DNA of 64,000 nucleotides, taken from assembly GCA_022419385.1 (NCBI GenBank), contig JAJUBI010000008.1, positions 1,612,001-1,676,000 of the forward strand, in the 5' to 3' direction. Each line of letters begins with the position of its first letter. The first letter of the stretch is position 1. The translations under genes were made by a program, and so were the position numbers. This document shows positions 23,484 to 35,061 of the stretch, piece after piece. The stretch is from Paraconiothyrium sp. Pb-2020. Taxonomy: Eukaryota > Ascomycota > Dothideomycetes > Pleosporales > Didymosphaeriaceae. The notes under the pieces were generated by a model that worked only from the letters and a program-made list of their open reading frames with translations, did no database searches and was not told where the DNA came from.

Positions 23484-26400
23484 ATGGCATCTGGCGACCT
23501 TCCTTCCCTTCAGCTCAACGGCTCCGTTGAACCCACCACCATGGCGACGCCAGTAGCAGACAATACTCCCTCTGTTCCGGCTTTTGGAGAACCTCAGTCG
23601 TCTACGTCGCGCCCTGGCGCACCAGCGCGCAATGACACGACCTACTCCAAGTTTTCCATGATGTCGGTCCCACCAGAGGGGTCTGTCCTGACGGGCAAGC
23701 AAGAGCACTGTAAGCAGCACGCCCATACTTCTACACGCACGGCCAAACTAATGCGCAAATAGACCTCAAACGCGAACTCATATCACAGCAGACCCAATTC
23801 GAAATCTCCGAGCTTTCTTCTCCAACAGCCCTCCAGCGCTTCGGCGCACCCTTCCGGTCGGATGCTGGTGAAGTTGCGCCAGAAGATTCCGAACTGCCTA
23901 TTCTTCGATACATATTTGTACACCATGTTCGCAACTTCCCGTTTTTGGACAAAGCGAAGGAGAAAGAGTTTTGGCAAGACAAATTGCAAGTGGTACGTTC
24001 TGTCGTGCCATCGTGGCGAAGACAACAAGCTGATCTTGGGGTGTGCCACAGTTCCTAGAATCGTTTGCGAACAAAAACATATCCTCATCCGAAGATCGAT
24101 TGGAAGAAACAAAGCGTAGGAAGCTCGCATTAAAGACGGAGAAGCTGGTGGAACTTATGATGGTCTCCGGCATACCCACCGCCTCTGGCTATGAAGAGAG
24201 AATACGGTTCTCGGAGATGGAAATCGTCGACAGAGGCGCGAACGAGAACGGCCTGAAGTTGAATGCGCCGAGCGGACACTTCATAAATGGTTGGGACATC
24301 AACGTTGCTGGAGTGCGGACGACGTCTGTCAAGAAGCATCTTCGGTACCATACTCACGCTGTACGTTCCCCACCACGAGTGAAACAGTCTCCCCAGCGAA
24401 GGGCTAACGTTTCTATAGGAGTATATTATCAGAGTCAGACAGTCCGGCTCCCACGACTTTTACATTGGTCGTCGCTTTGCGGATTTTGTACAGTTACACA
24501 AAAGAATACGATTAGAGCTACCTGGGAAGGTACTTCCTCCACTTCCTCGAAAGAACAAAAAAGATTCTCTTCTTACTTCCGCGGATGATGATGCGAGTTC
24601 AATATCTTCCATATCAACCCAAGGCCCAGAACCAGAACAGCCCGAGAGCACTGGGGGAGGCGGCCTGCGAGGCTGGTTATATGGGAGTCACAAACGCAAT
24701 AGCTCAAATACCTCTTTAGGGACACCCAGAACGCGCTCACCTAGGGCATCTGGTGAACATTTGGCTTTCCAGCAACCGCGCGTGCTCTATCGGGAAGAGC
24801 AGCGTGTATCTCTCCGGGCCTTTCTCCGGAATTTCCTGTCGAACGAGGTTATTGCACAGTCTAGCGCAATGGCCGAATTTCTGACCCGTGATCCTATTGA
24901 AGTCAACGAAGAAGAGATGGAGGACATCGAGAGGCGAAAGATAATGGACGAGAAGCGTATCGAGGAGCAGCGGCAATTCTACGAGGTGGCACGGCAGCGA
25001 GCGGCCGAGCTAGACATCCATATGGAGAAGTTCCGGCGCGAGATCGTGGAGAGCAATGGTCTTTCGCACCTTTTCCAAGAGATCAAGGTCAAGAACAAGA
25101 TTGCGGATCTCAAGCCGGAATATCAAAAATTCGCCGAGTGGTTGCGGATAGAAGTTGCGGCCACCATTTACCATTTATTCCTCGCCGAAGACAATTCACC
25201 AGAGCTGTTCGCACAAGCGAAGCGCATCCACTCTCTGGTCCCGTACAGCGTACTGAAACAAGTCATCAAATATGCAAATCCTGCGGCTGTCATGGCTGGC
25301 GTACTAGATCTCTTCCTTGCACAGCCCTTTGGCGCTCGGTCGTTGCTACAGCGGATGTTCGGCATGGCCATCAACGATGGCGTCAAGTCAGTGCAGAAGT
25401 CAATAGACGCTCTCGGTTCAACGAAAATCAAGGATGAGGTTTTATGTGCGAAACTCAAGGCTTTTGTTGAAGCCGACGAGGACGTTCAGGATATATTACG
25501 AGAGGAAGCCGCGAAAGAGAATGTCGATATTGTTGTCACAGTCCTTCGATCCGAACTCCTCGCGCCCGAACTGACGCCCGAACAAGTTGAGAAGATCTTC
25601 AATGCGTATGTCGCCTGGATTAGCGCAGTGGAGAGCTCAGGGCGCGGCAAACTCAGCCGGAAGTCAAGCTCATACAGCACGAAGACGGTGGATAAGACTA
25701 ATGGTTCGATACAACTTGACAAAGACCTGCGGCAAGGCGCTGAGCTGTTCGCGCACCTGAAGCAGTACCTCAAACTCTGCCTTCGACAGCGAGACAAACA
25801 AATGATGCTCGAGCTCATTGAAGAACCCACCACCCTCCAACTCTTCCGCGACCTCTTTACCATCTTCTACGAACCGCTAGTCCGCGTCTACAAATCCGCC
25901 AACGTATACAACAGTATCACCGACTTCGCCCTTTTTGTCGATGACACCATCCGCACTATTGAAGCCTGCCAACGTCAGGACATCTCCGCAGACCCCAATC
26001 AGACCGTTCAAGCCTTCATCGACCTGTGCGCCCGCCACGAGGACAACTTCTACAAGTTCGTACATGAGGTGCACATCCACGATAACGGGCTCTTCGAGCA
26101 GCTCATGGGCTGGCTAGAAGGCATCCTCGACTTCCTCAGGCATGGACCTGGCAGTGGTGGAAAGCTCGATATGAATGCGCTGTTTCAGGGTGGAATGGAC
26201 TCGGGGACTATCGATAGGGTGAAGGCGATCAAAGAGATTAACAGCTTGATCAAGTGGCAGACGGCGAGGAAGAAGTGGCATCAGGATAAGACGAGGCAGA
26301 AGATGGCGAGTGGAGGTGACGAAGGCAGCGACAACATCCTGAGCGGTATGGGTGGGTTCAAAACGTCGGATTTTGGACTCAATGAGGTGAGGAACCCCCT

Positions 26401-26664
26401 TTGTCTTCTCTGAAGCGTACTGACAGTGAGCAGCTCGATCTCCAGGACTTGGAACTCGATGATGATGCGGACGATGATGACGAGGAGAGTGAGATAGATG
26501 ACGAAGATATGGCGGATCCCATTGCTGCGGAGCAGAAACGGAGAGCTAGGGCTGCGGAGCAACTGAGGAGGAAGGCAGGTGAGCCGACGAAGCCGCCTAT
26601 TGAGGAGTTGCTGAAGCTGCATCCGACCTTTGTGAGTATGTTGAGGTCGGTGTTGGCTGAATAG
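23484..26664 (+). CDS. PX-domain lipid-contact protein, Lec1/Ypr097w type
   Basis: Model: join(23484..23709, 23763..23992, 24052..24360, 24419..26386, 26434..26664), 987 aa, four short introns. The start is the ATG of MASGDLPSLQLNG. Residues about 60-220 form a conserved N-terminal helical domain (YLKRELISQQTQFEI onward). A PX phosphoinositide-binding domain follows at about 230-330 (EYIIRVRQSGSHDFYIGRRF, then ADFVQLHKR and LPPLPRK). The long remainder corresponds to the DUF3818 region of this family, with coiled-coil-like stretches near EERRIEEQRQFYEVARQR-type sequence. The C-terminus is very acidic (LELDDDADDDDEESEIDDEDM) and ends in a short helix. Yeast Ypr097w/Lec1 was proposed to act at lipid contact sites. 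Alternative functions in vesicle sorting remain possible. Confidence 0.85.
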
Positions 26665-26865
26665 GATTCATATTGATGGCGAGCTGGCGTCTTCCGTTGA
26701 GGCTACTCACGATGGATATGATTTGCTTACGGCGGGTTATTGCTCTTGCATTGGGTTTGGATGCGGTAAATAGGGATCTGGCATCTCACTGATGAGCCAT
26801 CATTAAAATGCATTGTATTCTTCTTTCCTGAGAATCGTGACGACATTCTTGCTTGATGTCTAAGT

Positions 26866-28732
26866 CTACGGGATCTCCGCATCTTCGTCATCGTCACCGC
26901 CAAATCCAAAGCTGAATCCACCACTCTCTCCCTCATCGTCACCCTTGGTCAGCTCCTCCCACTTGCCCCTCCCTCCTTTGTTTCTTTTCTCCAGCTCCAC
27001 CAGTCCCTCCTCCAGCACCTCGGGGTGCTTCTCCTGCAGCCGCCCAACGAATAATTCATATGCCTGATCGCAGACCTCCTCCCTAAAGCCGCTGACCTGG
27101 TCCCGTTGGTCTCTCAAGAATCCAAGCACATCAGCCAACTTCTTTTTCGGCACGAAGTTCTGCGTCAACGCGAGGCCATCCTCAAGATTAAGCACGAGAT
27201 GGAACCAGCCAGAAGGCACGTGTAGAATCTCGCCAGCGTGGCAGATGCCCTCCCGGCAGCCGGGCGTCTCGCGGGCGAGCGCGTGGAACGTGAGGAGGTA
27301 CTCCGCAATAGACAGCGGGGACGTGATCTCAGAATGATCGTCCGACAGGATGACCCCCGGCGGCGGCGGCAGACTGCTGCTTGACGGGAACATAAGCCAA
27401 TACTTTGCGCCCGTCAACACCGCGTTCCACGCATTCGTCGCATTGGGATCTTTGTGGAAGGTACTCCCGCTGCGCTTCGGGCCCATGATCATCCAGCGGC
27501 AGTCTGGCCGTTGGTCGCCGAGGACCTCGAAGAGATCCTCTCCGAAGCAGTCGGGTGGCCAGTAGGCTGGGTCGGGGGCGTCTCGACCGACGGCTATGCC
27601 CGTCTTCTCGACGAAGGCGCGGTCGAAGAGGTACAGGGGGGATTCGTCGGCGTTGGCGGACATGTAGGACATGTACTTCGCCAGGGGCCAGTCGACGGCT
27701 TCGGCGCGGAATTTGACGTCTGGGTATTCATGGAGGAGATACTCTGGGGTCCATTTCCCGTAGACAGGCCACTGCTTTACGGGCTCGGTAAGGATGAAGG
27801 GTTTGTTGGTCCATTTGGAGGCGTAGTCCTCGTAGGTGAGGTTGGGGAGCCGGTCGATCTCATTGTGCAGGGGGATGTTGGACGTGAAGGGGGCCAGGGA
27901 GATGTGTGCGCATTGGAAGGGCCGGTAGAGCACGTCTGAGAAGAGGTTCCGGCATGCGATGGAGGCAACATGCTCTTGGGGGATGCCTAGGTAGGTTGCG
28001 CGCCAGGTTCCGCGCCACACGAAGTCCTTAGGTGGTGCACTGTGGGTTTCGTTAGTTTGCAGGAATCAGCGTCATGGGACTGCGATGACTGAAATCTGGG
28101 CTGATCTATGAGTCACAGAATGGACGGCACGGCTAGAACAAATGGAAGGCATAGCCAGACACGCACTGTCTGATAAGAGCTTATGATCTGAGTCGACCCA
28201 TGTTCCACAGCTCAAACATGGACAGCGCATAATTGTGCCTTTCGTTTGATGGCTGTACAAGAAAAAGGTAAGGAGGTCATTTCGGGAGGTCTTGTGAAGC
28301 TCGTCCGGAAATGGAAATGCATTAACCTCAAGCTTACGAAGGAGCTCTTGAGTGGTCTGAGAGAATGAGAACAGTCACCTACCTGACAAACAAGGCCCTC
28401 CACAGCTCATCGAGCCGGGTGAAGGCGTATAATGCTCGACAGGTGCTTCCCAGGCGTCTCAACGTCTCGGCGTCGAATGACTCAAAGATGTGATTCAAGA
28501 GCTCATCTGGGAGTCGTGCGAACGAACCGCAGTTAGCCTTGATGTTTTCGGTGGCTGTGTAGGCATTGCCTGCTGGTCTGATTCCCAGCGGATGGGGAGG
28601 GACAGCAGCCGCTGCAGTCTCTGCGTCGAGGATGTCGTCGGCCTGGACATGCGCCACCGATGAGAGCTTGAATTTCTTGCGTGGCGGCAAGTCGGTGGAA
28701 ACGCGGCTTGCTTCTACAAGTCCGGGAGCCAT
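26866..28732 (-). CDS. F-box and JmjC-domain Fe(II) oxygenase
   Basis: Model: complement(join(26866..28039, 28383..28732)), 507 aa, one 343-nt intron whose join gives LFVSAPPKDFVW in phase. The start is the ATG of MAPGLVEASR. An F-box lies near residues 75-115 (FARLPDELLNHIFESFDAE). The JmjC/cupin domain spans about 175-420. It has the putative iron ligands His312 and Asp314 (TFHKDPNATNAW) and His397 (GWFHLVLNLED), with GEILHVPSGW before the last. The family includes JMJD6/PSR-like hydroxylases and lysine demethylases; F-box+JmjC fungal proteins could be SCF substrate adaptors as well. The C-terminus is acidic and glycine-rich. The exact substrate is unknown. Confidence 0.85.
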
Positions 28733-29213
28733 GTTGGGAGGAAGAAAAGGTACAATGCTGGTCAAATAGTCACAAGGCGCAACTGCCACCCAGTTGCCAC
28801 AGCGCAAAGCAAACGCACGAGCCTGGAGAAGCGCGGAGTCAACGATTGAAGCACGGGCAGCGCGTGAAGGCGAAACACATGTGGAGAAGTTCTCGCAGTG
28901 AATCTCTCCAACCAGAGCTCGCTTGACTAGCGTGGCGCCCGCCGCCCAAAAATTCTCACGGTACTACATAAAACACGACCGAGCCTCCCACTTATCGCTT
29001 CATTTTTCACCAAACTTCACAACACAAACACACACACACCACCCTAGATACCCCTTCGATTCTCTGCGCGAGGATCTGGTATCTAGCTTTTCAGCAACTC
29101 AAGAACACTACAGCGGCGGTATCCTCAGGATCTCCACCGCCCACAACCCCGCTACAAAGCGACCCCTCGACTACAGCGCAGCGCCTGTAGTCCCGAGTTC
29201 CGTACTCACAATC
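28733..29213. promoter_or_regulatory. Divergent promoter, JmjC gene and eIF4A
   Basis: A 481-bp spacer. The eIF4A side has a pyrimidine- and CA-rich leader with a short (CA)n tract near 29027-29040, typical of highly expressed fungal genes. Confidence 0.5.
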
Positions 29214-30568
29214 ATGGCTGACAAAGGTCTTGAGGATGTGCCCGAGGGTGAGTTTCTGCCCACGCGCTTCGCAGCCTGTGCCCGCCGTGCGAAGGCGGGG
29301 CCAGCGCATGCGAAAAACTTCGTCGCCAGCTTCACGTCTAACATCCCGCGCAGGCCAGATCGAGTCCAACTACGATGAGACAACCGACTCCTTCGACGCC
29401 ATGAACCTTAAGGCTGAGCTCCTCCGCGGTGTCTACGCCTACGGTTTCGAGCGCCCCTCCGCCATCCAGCAGCGCGCCATCATGCCCGTTATCAAGGGTG
29501 AGTGCCAACCGCCGCTTCCGCCAGCGTAGCGTGACACCAACTGACAAACATACAGGCCACGATGTGATCGCGCAGGCTCAGTCCGGTACCGGTAAAACGG
29601 CTACCTTCTCCATCTCCGTCCTCCAGAAGCTGGATCCCAACATCAAGGCCTGCCAGGCGCTCATCCTCGCCCCCACCCGTGAGCTTGCCCAGCAGATCCA
29701 GAAGGTTGTTGTCGCCATCGGTGACTTCATGAACGTTGAGTGCCACGCCTGCATTGGCGGCACCAGCGTTCGTGACGACATGAAGGCTCTCCAGGACGGC
29801 CCCCAGGTCGTTGTTGGCACCCCCGGACGTGTCCAGGACATGATCCAGCGCCGTGTCCTCAAGACCGACCACATGAAGATGTTCGTCCTCGACGAGGCCG
29901 ACGAGATGTTGTCTCGCGGTTTCACTGAGCAGATCTACGACATCTTCCAGCTTCTGCCCCAGTCCACCCAGGTCGTCCTCCTCTCCGCCACCATGCCCCA
30001 GGATGTGCTCGAGGTCACCACCAAGTTCATGCGTGACCCCGTCCGCATTCTCGTCAAGAAGGACGAGCTTACCCTTGAAGGTATCAAGCAGTTCTACATT
30101 GCCGTAGAGAAGGAGGACTGGAAGCTCGACACCCTCTCCGACTTGTACGAGACCGTCACCATTACCCAGGCCGTCATCTTCTGCAACACCCGCAGGAAGG
30201 TCGACTGGCTCACCGACAAGCTCACTGCTCGTGACTTCACCGTCTCCGCCATGCACGGCGACATGGACCAGGGCCAGCGTGACGTCATCATGAAGGAGTT
30301 CCGCTCTGGCTCGTCCCGTGTCCTCATCGCCACTGACCTCCTTGCCCGTGGTATCGATGTCCAGCAGGTCTCTTTGGTCATCAACTACGACCTTCCCGCT
30401 AACCGCGAGAACTACATCCACCGCATCGGTCGTGGTGGACGTTTCGGACGTAAGGGTGTGGCCATCAACTTCGTCACCGCTGACGATGTCCGCATGATGC
30501 GTGAGATTGAGCAGTTCTACAGCACCCAGATCGAGGAGATGCCCATGAACGTTGCCGACCTCATCTAG
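29214..30568 (+). CDS. tif1: ATP-dependent RNA helicase eIF4A
   Basis: Model: join(29214..29247, 29354..29497, 29556..30568), 396 aa; introns of 106 and 58 nt, both phase 1. All DEAD-box motifs are visible: Q motif (FERPSAIQQ), AQSGTGKT (I), PTRELA (Ia), TPGR (Ib), DEAD (II), SAT (III), ARGIDV (V) and HRIGRGGRFG (VI). Length and the end EEMPMNVADLI match eIF4A. It unwinds mRNA leaders within eIF4F during cap-dependent initiation. Codon use is strongly C-ending, consistent with high expression. This bias also creates a long antisense open frame, which is not a gene. Confidence 0.97.
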
Positions 30569-31150
30569 ACGACTCTCCATTTCGCCTGCATCGCTGAGCC
30601 ATATCCTGTTCATTCCGGAGATTTTGGTTCAGTTGGTGCTACACTAATTCGGATACTGCCTGCTCGGACAGGCTTCGCTCCGGTGTCATGTTTCTTCAAA
30701 AGCGCTTGGGGATGAGAGGTGGTGTCTTCCTATCTACATTCGAGGCATATCGGCGTTTGTCCATTCATGTCCAAAGACGTACTTGGAAGTTTTGCGGGTA
30801 TAGAAAAGTGTGGAGGAAGTTCAGTGCGTGGATTTTCCAAAATGTTCCTTACTTCGGCTCTTCCGCCACCTGTATCTGCTGCGAGTTTGTTGGCTATCAT
30901 GGCCCGCGAGTGCGATGGGATACCCTTTCCATGGCTGCGCGAGCCATTGATGACAGTAATGAATGGTCTCCTATGATAGATACAGTTGCAAATGCAATAG
31001 TTTACAAAAGAAAGTCTACATCTTCCTGCTACGTGACGTTGGTGTGCATCTCTTCGGGACGCAAGTCCTACCGTTTGGATTGCCTCGGTCGTGACGACAG
31101 CCCCTCCGCAAGTCAGCTCCCGTCAACAACCACCATCTACCGCCTACACA
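30569..31150. other. Intergenic, eIF4A 3' flank and Nudix promoter
   Basis: About 580 bp with no convincing coding frame; an open frame at 30688-31209 overlaps the next gene's start and has no domain. Confidence 0.45.
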
Positions 31151-32291
31151 ATGGCAGGCGCAACGCCTGTCTTAGACTCTCAGTATGCTTTCGCAAGCTT
31201 CAGCCGTAATACTCGCCACTAGAACCCTCGAATGGCACAATGATTGACAGTCCAGCAGCAAGCGCTTGCGCGCCTTCGTGCATACACCCCTCCGCCTACG
31301 AACTACTATAAACTCCCACTTACGCGCCGTGCCGCTGTCCTTATCCTCCTCTTCCCGGATCGTCATGGCGACCTCAAAGTCGTACTTACGATGCGCGCCG
31401 CGTAAGGCCCGAGACCCGCGATGGAATTGCGCCATACAATATGCTGACACCCACGCCAGCACTCTGCGCAACTACGCAGGACAGGCCGCACTTCCAGGCG
31501 GTAAAGCCGACGCGCTCGACGAAAAGCCCTTCGAAACCGCGCGCAGAGAAGCATACGAAGAAATAGGCCTTCCCACCACAGATACCAAGCTCCCCCCGGG
31601 CTTCCGTGTCGAACATCTCTGCGAATTGCCGCTCAACCTCGCAAAGACAGAGCTAGGCGTGAGACCATGTGTAGCATTCCTATGCCCGTCTACGCCCTCG
31701 TCCGCGTCATCAGAAGAGCAAGGCGCCGGCGACGTCGAAGAGAAGATGATCCCGCGGCTCGACCCCAAAGAAGTCGCCGCCGTCTTCACCGCGCCCTTCG
31801 CACAGTTCCTCCAAAAGGAGTGGTCAAGGAACGAACCCGGGCCCAGAAACAGCGCGGGAAAACCCCACAGCTGGTACCGCGGCACCTGGACTGACTGGCA
31901 CGAGTCCCGCTGGCGCATGCACAACTTCTACATCCCCAAACCTCCCTCCTCCCCGACTACGCTCCGGCGCAACCCCTCCACCTACGCCCAACCCACCCAG
32001 AAGTCTCGAGGCCAGCCCGAAGGCGACGATCCCAAGCCTGAGCCCACGCCCTTCGAGGATCTTCAGAATTTCAGGGTGTTTGGTATGACGGCGAGGATTC
32101 TGGTTGATGCGTCGAGGGTGGCGTATGGGGAGGAACCGGCGTTTGAACACAATAGCCATTTTGGAGATGAGGACATGATTGGGAGGCTGTTAAAGGTAGG
32201 ACGGTTGAGTGAGGTTAGGAGGAAGGGGGACGAGTTGAATAGGGAGGTGTTGAGGCGGGCGGTGAGGGAGACGGAGAAGAGTAAGATATAG
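31151..32291 (+). CDS. Nudix CoA diphosphatase, Pcd1 type
   Basis: Model: join(31151..31205, 31251..31401, 31460..32291), 345 aa. The second and third exons are well fixed by homology: LRAYTPPPTNYYKLPL, then VLTMRAATLRNYAGQ. The first intron (31206-31250) is the only phase-compatible choice I found. The NuCoA signature (TLRNYAGQAALPGGK) leads into the Nudix core ending REAYEEIGL at about 98-106. Pcd1 homologues hydrolyse CoA and oxidised CoA, often in peroxisomes. The C-terminal half (after about residue 190) is longer and more Pro-rich than yeast Pcd1. It ends ETEKSKI, which I do not recognise as a strong PTS1 signal. Helices around KEVAAVFTAPFAQFL are normal for fungal members. Confidence 0.88.
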
Positions 32292-32310
32292 AGCGAATTG
32301 GAGGGTGCCT

Positions 32311-32520
32311 GGGTAGACTCGACCCATCATAACGAGTACATGCTGCAAGGCCTTAGCTCGTCTTGCGTGCTCGTGGCCACCTTTCTGTGGGGGGAATTGT
32401 GACCCACCCTGGGTAGACTCGACACATGATGTCGACTACATCCTGCATGGCCTAAGCTCGTCTTGCGTGCTCGTGGCCGCCTCTCCGTTGCGGAGAATGA
32501 GCTCCACCCTGTGTAGACTC
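32311..32520. repeat. 100-bp tandem repeat, about two copies
   Basis: GGGTAGACTC starts at 32311 and 32411, and a variant GTGTAGACTC at 32511. Within each unit the segment GCTCGTCTTGCGTGCTCGTG is repeated almost unchanged, while flanking parts have diverged. Confidence 0.85.
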
Positions 32521-32626
32521 AGTGTGCGATAGACTTTTAACACCACTTTCCCTTACGCCCTCCTGCGTATACTCGTAGTCGCCTGGACTCGAGACTTCGC
32601 GCACTCCTCCCCAACCACCGCACACG

Positions 32627-32839
32627 CACATTGCCGTAGACATTTAGCACTTTTATCAATGACGCTCCTCACAGGACACGCACATGGTCGAAGGCTTTAT
32701 CTGGTTTTAATCCCTCCTCCCCCCTCCACACCACACATTGCCGTAGACATTTAGCACTTCGATCAGTGACGCTCCTCACAGGACACGCACATGGTCAAGG
32801 GCTTTGTCCGTTTTTAATCCCTCCTCCCCCCTCCACACA
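32627..32839. repeat. 107-bp tandem duplication
   Basis: The two copies begin CACATTGCCGTAGACATTTA at 32627 and 32734 and share GACGCTCCTCACAGGACACG plus a CT-rich end. They differ at only a handful of positions, so the duplication looks fairly recent. Confidence 0.9.
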
Positions 32840-33170
32840 TGACCGCGGACATCCAAAACTTTGGATCCCACCTCCCTCCCCGCCGCCATAAGAATAACGG
32901 CAAGGCGTTTTTTAGTTCCTCTACCATGAGAGCGATGGTAGAGTCGAGTGTAGTGTAGAGAAGAAGGAAGAAAGGGGTGCGGGAGCAGGTTTATATAGGG
33001 GTCGAGGGGAGGCTCGAGGGCGAGGGTACGTTGGTGATGATCACCGACAGTGAAGGAGCATGTGTGATGATAGCGGAAAAGGAGCGCGTCGGAGCGGAGG
33101 TCGAGTCGGAGTGTATACTGAGGATAGTTAGCGTACATCGCTTAACGTTTGAGTGAGGGGGTTTCGTGGG

Positions 33171-33248
33171 AGGAGACATTCACGTGTGAAAAGGAGGTGT
33201 TTGTGTGGTAGGAGACGTTTACATGAAAGGATACGGTGACGTTAAGAG
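33171..33248. repeat. Degenerate 39-bp direct repeat
   Basis: AGGAGAC begins units at 33171 and 33210, each followed by a related TTCACGTG/TTTACATG segment and a GAAAAGG/GAAAGG run. The similarity is partial. Confidence 0.45.
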
Positions 33249-33328
33249 GCGGGTAGTCGCGTGCAATCAGGGGCTTAAAGAGAACAGTGAGTGGATGGGG
33301 CGCGTGGGATGTACGTAAACGATATATA

Positions 33329-33456
33329 GTCGCGGAATAAAGGGTACAATCGAGTTCGAGGTCGCGGAATAAGGGGCACAATCGAGTTCATGGTCGAGGA
33401 ATCGTAGTACGTATATAATACGTAGTCGCGGAACATGGAGTACAGTCGAGATCATG
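33329..33456. repeat. Four 32-bp tandem units
   Basis: GTCG(C/A)GGAA opens units at 33329, 33361, 33393 and 33425, an exact 32-bp spacing. Units 1 and 2 share most of GTCGCGGAATAA and ACAATCGAGTTC; unit 3 is the most diverged and unit 4 intermediate. Confidence 0.85.
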
Positions 33457-33733
33457 CGTACTACTTTAGTAATAGCGTCCCTAATCACTCTAAGTCAAAT
33501 CACGCTTATATGAAGGAGTAGTTGCAAATAGTCATCTTTACTACCGTAAGAATAACTGTGAAATACGTCATCATGAAGCTCGCTCTTATCGTAATCAGCC
33601 TTAGGCCGAGTCAATTACATGGCTTTAGGGACTTCCCCTTTCCCTTGCCCTTCACAGCCCCAGGGTATCGCTGCGCCAACGGCACATCCCAGGAGTCAAC
33701 AGAAATGCTTCTCCATCTCTGAGAGGCCGTATC

Positions 33734-35061
33734 CTATTGTGCCTCTTGCTCCTGCGCCCTTTTCCTTTCGTCATCCTCCTTGCGCATGTCCTCCAGAAAT
33801 CTTTCCCACGTGTCAATCGTGCCCTTGAAGAAATTGATATTCGCGTCTGCTAAGTCGCCCATCGTATCCTTAAACTCAAAGGCCTTGATACGTTCAAAGT
33901 CTGCGACTTCCTTGACAGTGTGCTCGTCGAAGGCTTCCGTGGCTTTCTTCGCACTTTCGACTTCGCCCGTTAAACGTTCTATGTCGATCTCGAGCTTTCG
34001 GACACGGTTGCGCCGTGCCTGTTCGTGGTCGATGCCGCGGAAGTCTTCGACCTTCTGGCGGAGGAAGCCGGATGCACCCATACCAGCACCATGTGAGCTG
34101 GCGAGCTGGTCACGGTCGGAAGCATTCCTTGCGAGGAGATCGGAAAGGGCTTCGAAGTCGAGTTGTTTGGCTTCTCGGGCGCGAAGAAGCTGCTTTAACG
34201 CTACGACGTAGGCGTCCATATCGCGGAGGGAGGTGAGGTAGTCTTGGTCCGTGTTGTCTCTCAAGTCCTTGAACCCTTTCGAGGTCGTTTGTACGGACGT
34301 AGCAAACGATGTTAACGGTCCTTCAACACCAGGTTCCAAGGTGATGAGTTTCTGGCATTGTGTTGCCAGGTCACTGTAGTCCGAGTCGAGATCGCCCTGC
34401 CGCCTTGCGACACGCACAACCACCTTCTCCACATTCGACAAGTCTTCTGTCAACTTTGTAGCTCGCTCGCTAACTTCAATGAATCGCTTGTCTGGCTTAT
34501 GTACTTTCGTGAAGGTGTTCACAAAGCTCTCCGCAACGGCATCCATGAAGCCGCCTCCACCGGCATCTGAACCACTCGCTGCCCTCGATGAACGGCCCTT
34601 CATATGCTGATTCCAATCCTGGCTCTCCAGGAAGCTGATGAGCAGCATTGCACGCCGCAGCACGGGATGCAGCGTTATGCGCTTCAAAAAGCGATGCAGC
34701 GAGTGAGCTCTCCGGTGCGTAAAGTCCGGACCAAACCGGTCACCGCGCACGTACTCCATCTTGTGTTTGTCGGGTAGCGGTGGGACGGCGCATTGCGGAT
34801 ACTCTTTGGTCAACTGTTTCCAGAGGAAGACAAAGTCTGTGAAGCGGCGGCGGACGCTGAACTCGGGGCGCTGAAACGATTGGAAGTCGGACTGACATTG
34901 CGCGTGAGCATATGTATTTTGAGAGAAATCAGGCTATGGTGTGAGGCACCGACCTTTGTGGTGACGAGGTAGGATACATAAGCATCCTTTGTACCTGGCA
35001 GCTCTTTCTGCGGCGTGCCGACGAACGTCTCCAAGCGTCCTTCGCTGAAGTCCTCGGCCAT
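33734..35061 (-). CDS. snx4: Sorting nexin Snx4/Atg24
   Basis: Supported exons: complement(33734..34891) and complement(34954..), with a 62-nt phase-0 intron. The feature starts at the in-frame ATG at 35061 (MAEDFSEGRLE), giving 421 aa, shorter than usual fungal Snx4 proteins (about 450-500). The frame stays open upstream to about 35310 with plausible coding sequence (SDSAGIANFNGTTF), so the true start is probably in an upstream exon. The PX domain is clear (TKDAYVSYLVTTK, RRRFTDFVFLW, PPLPDKHKMEYVRGDRF, RRAHSLHRFLKR) and is followed by a BAR-like coiled coil. Snx4 binds PI3P and recycles cargo from endosomes; it also serves selective autophagy. Confidence 0.9.

Larger units (their letters stand above)
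32292..33733. other. Gene-free, repeat-rich island
   Basis: This 1.44-kb span has no convincing coding frame. It contains at least four distinct short tandem arrays (100-bp, 107-bp, 39-bp and 32-bp periods, listed separately) and an AT-rich stretch at about 33470-33610. No terminal repeats or transposase remnants were identified. Confidence 0.7.

Noticed and set aside
29492..30613. 373-aa antisense open frame
   Set aside because: It mirrors the eIF4A exon; strong C-ending codon bias leaves the reverse frame stop-free. No domain is visible.
32292..33733. CRISPR-like array
   Set aside because: The repeats are directly tandem without unique spacers, differ in period and lie in a eukaryotic chromosome.
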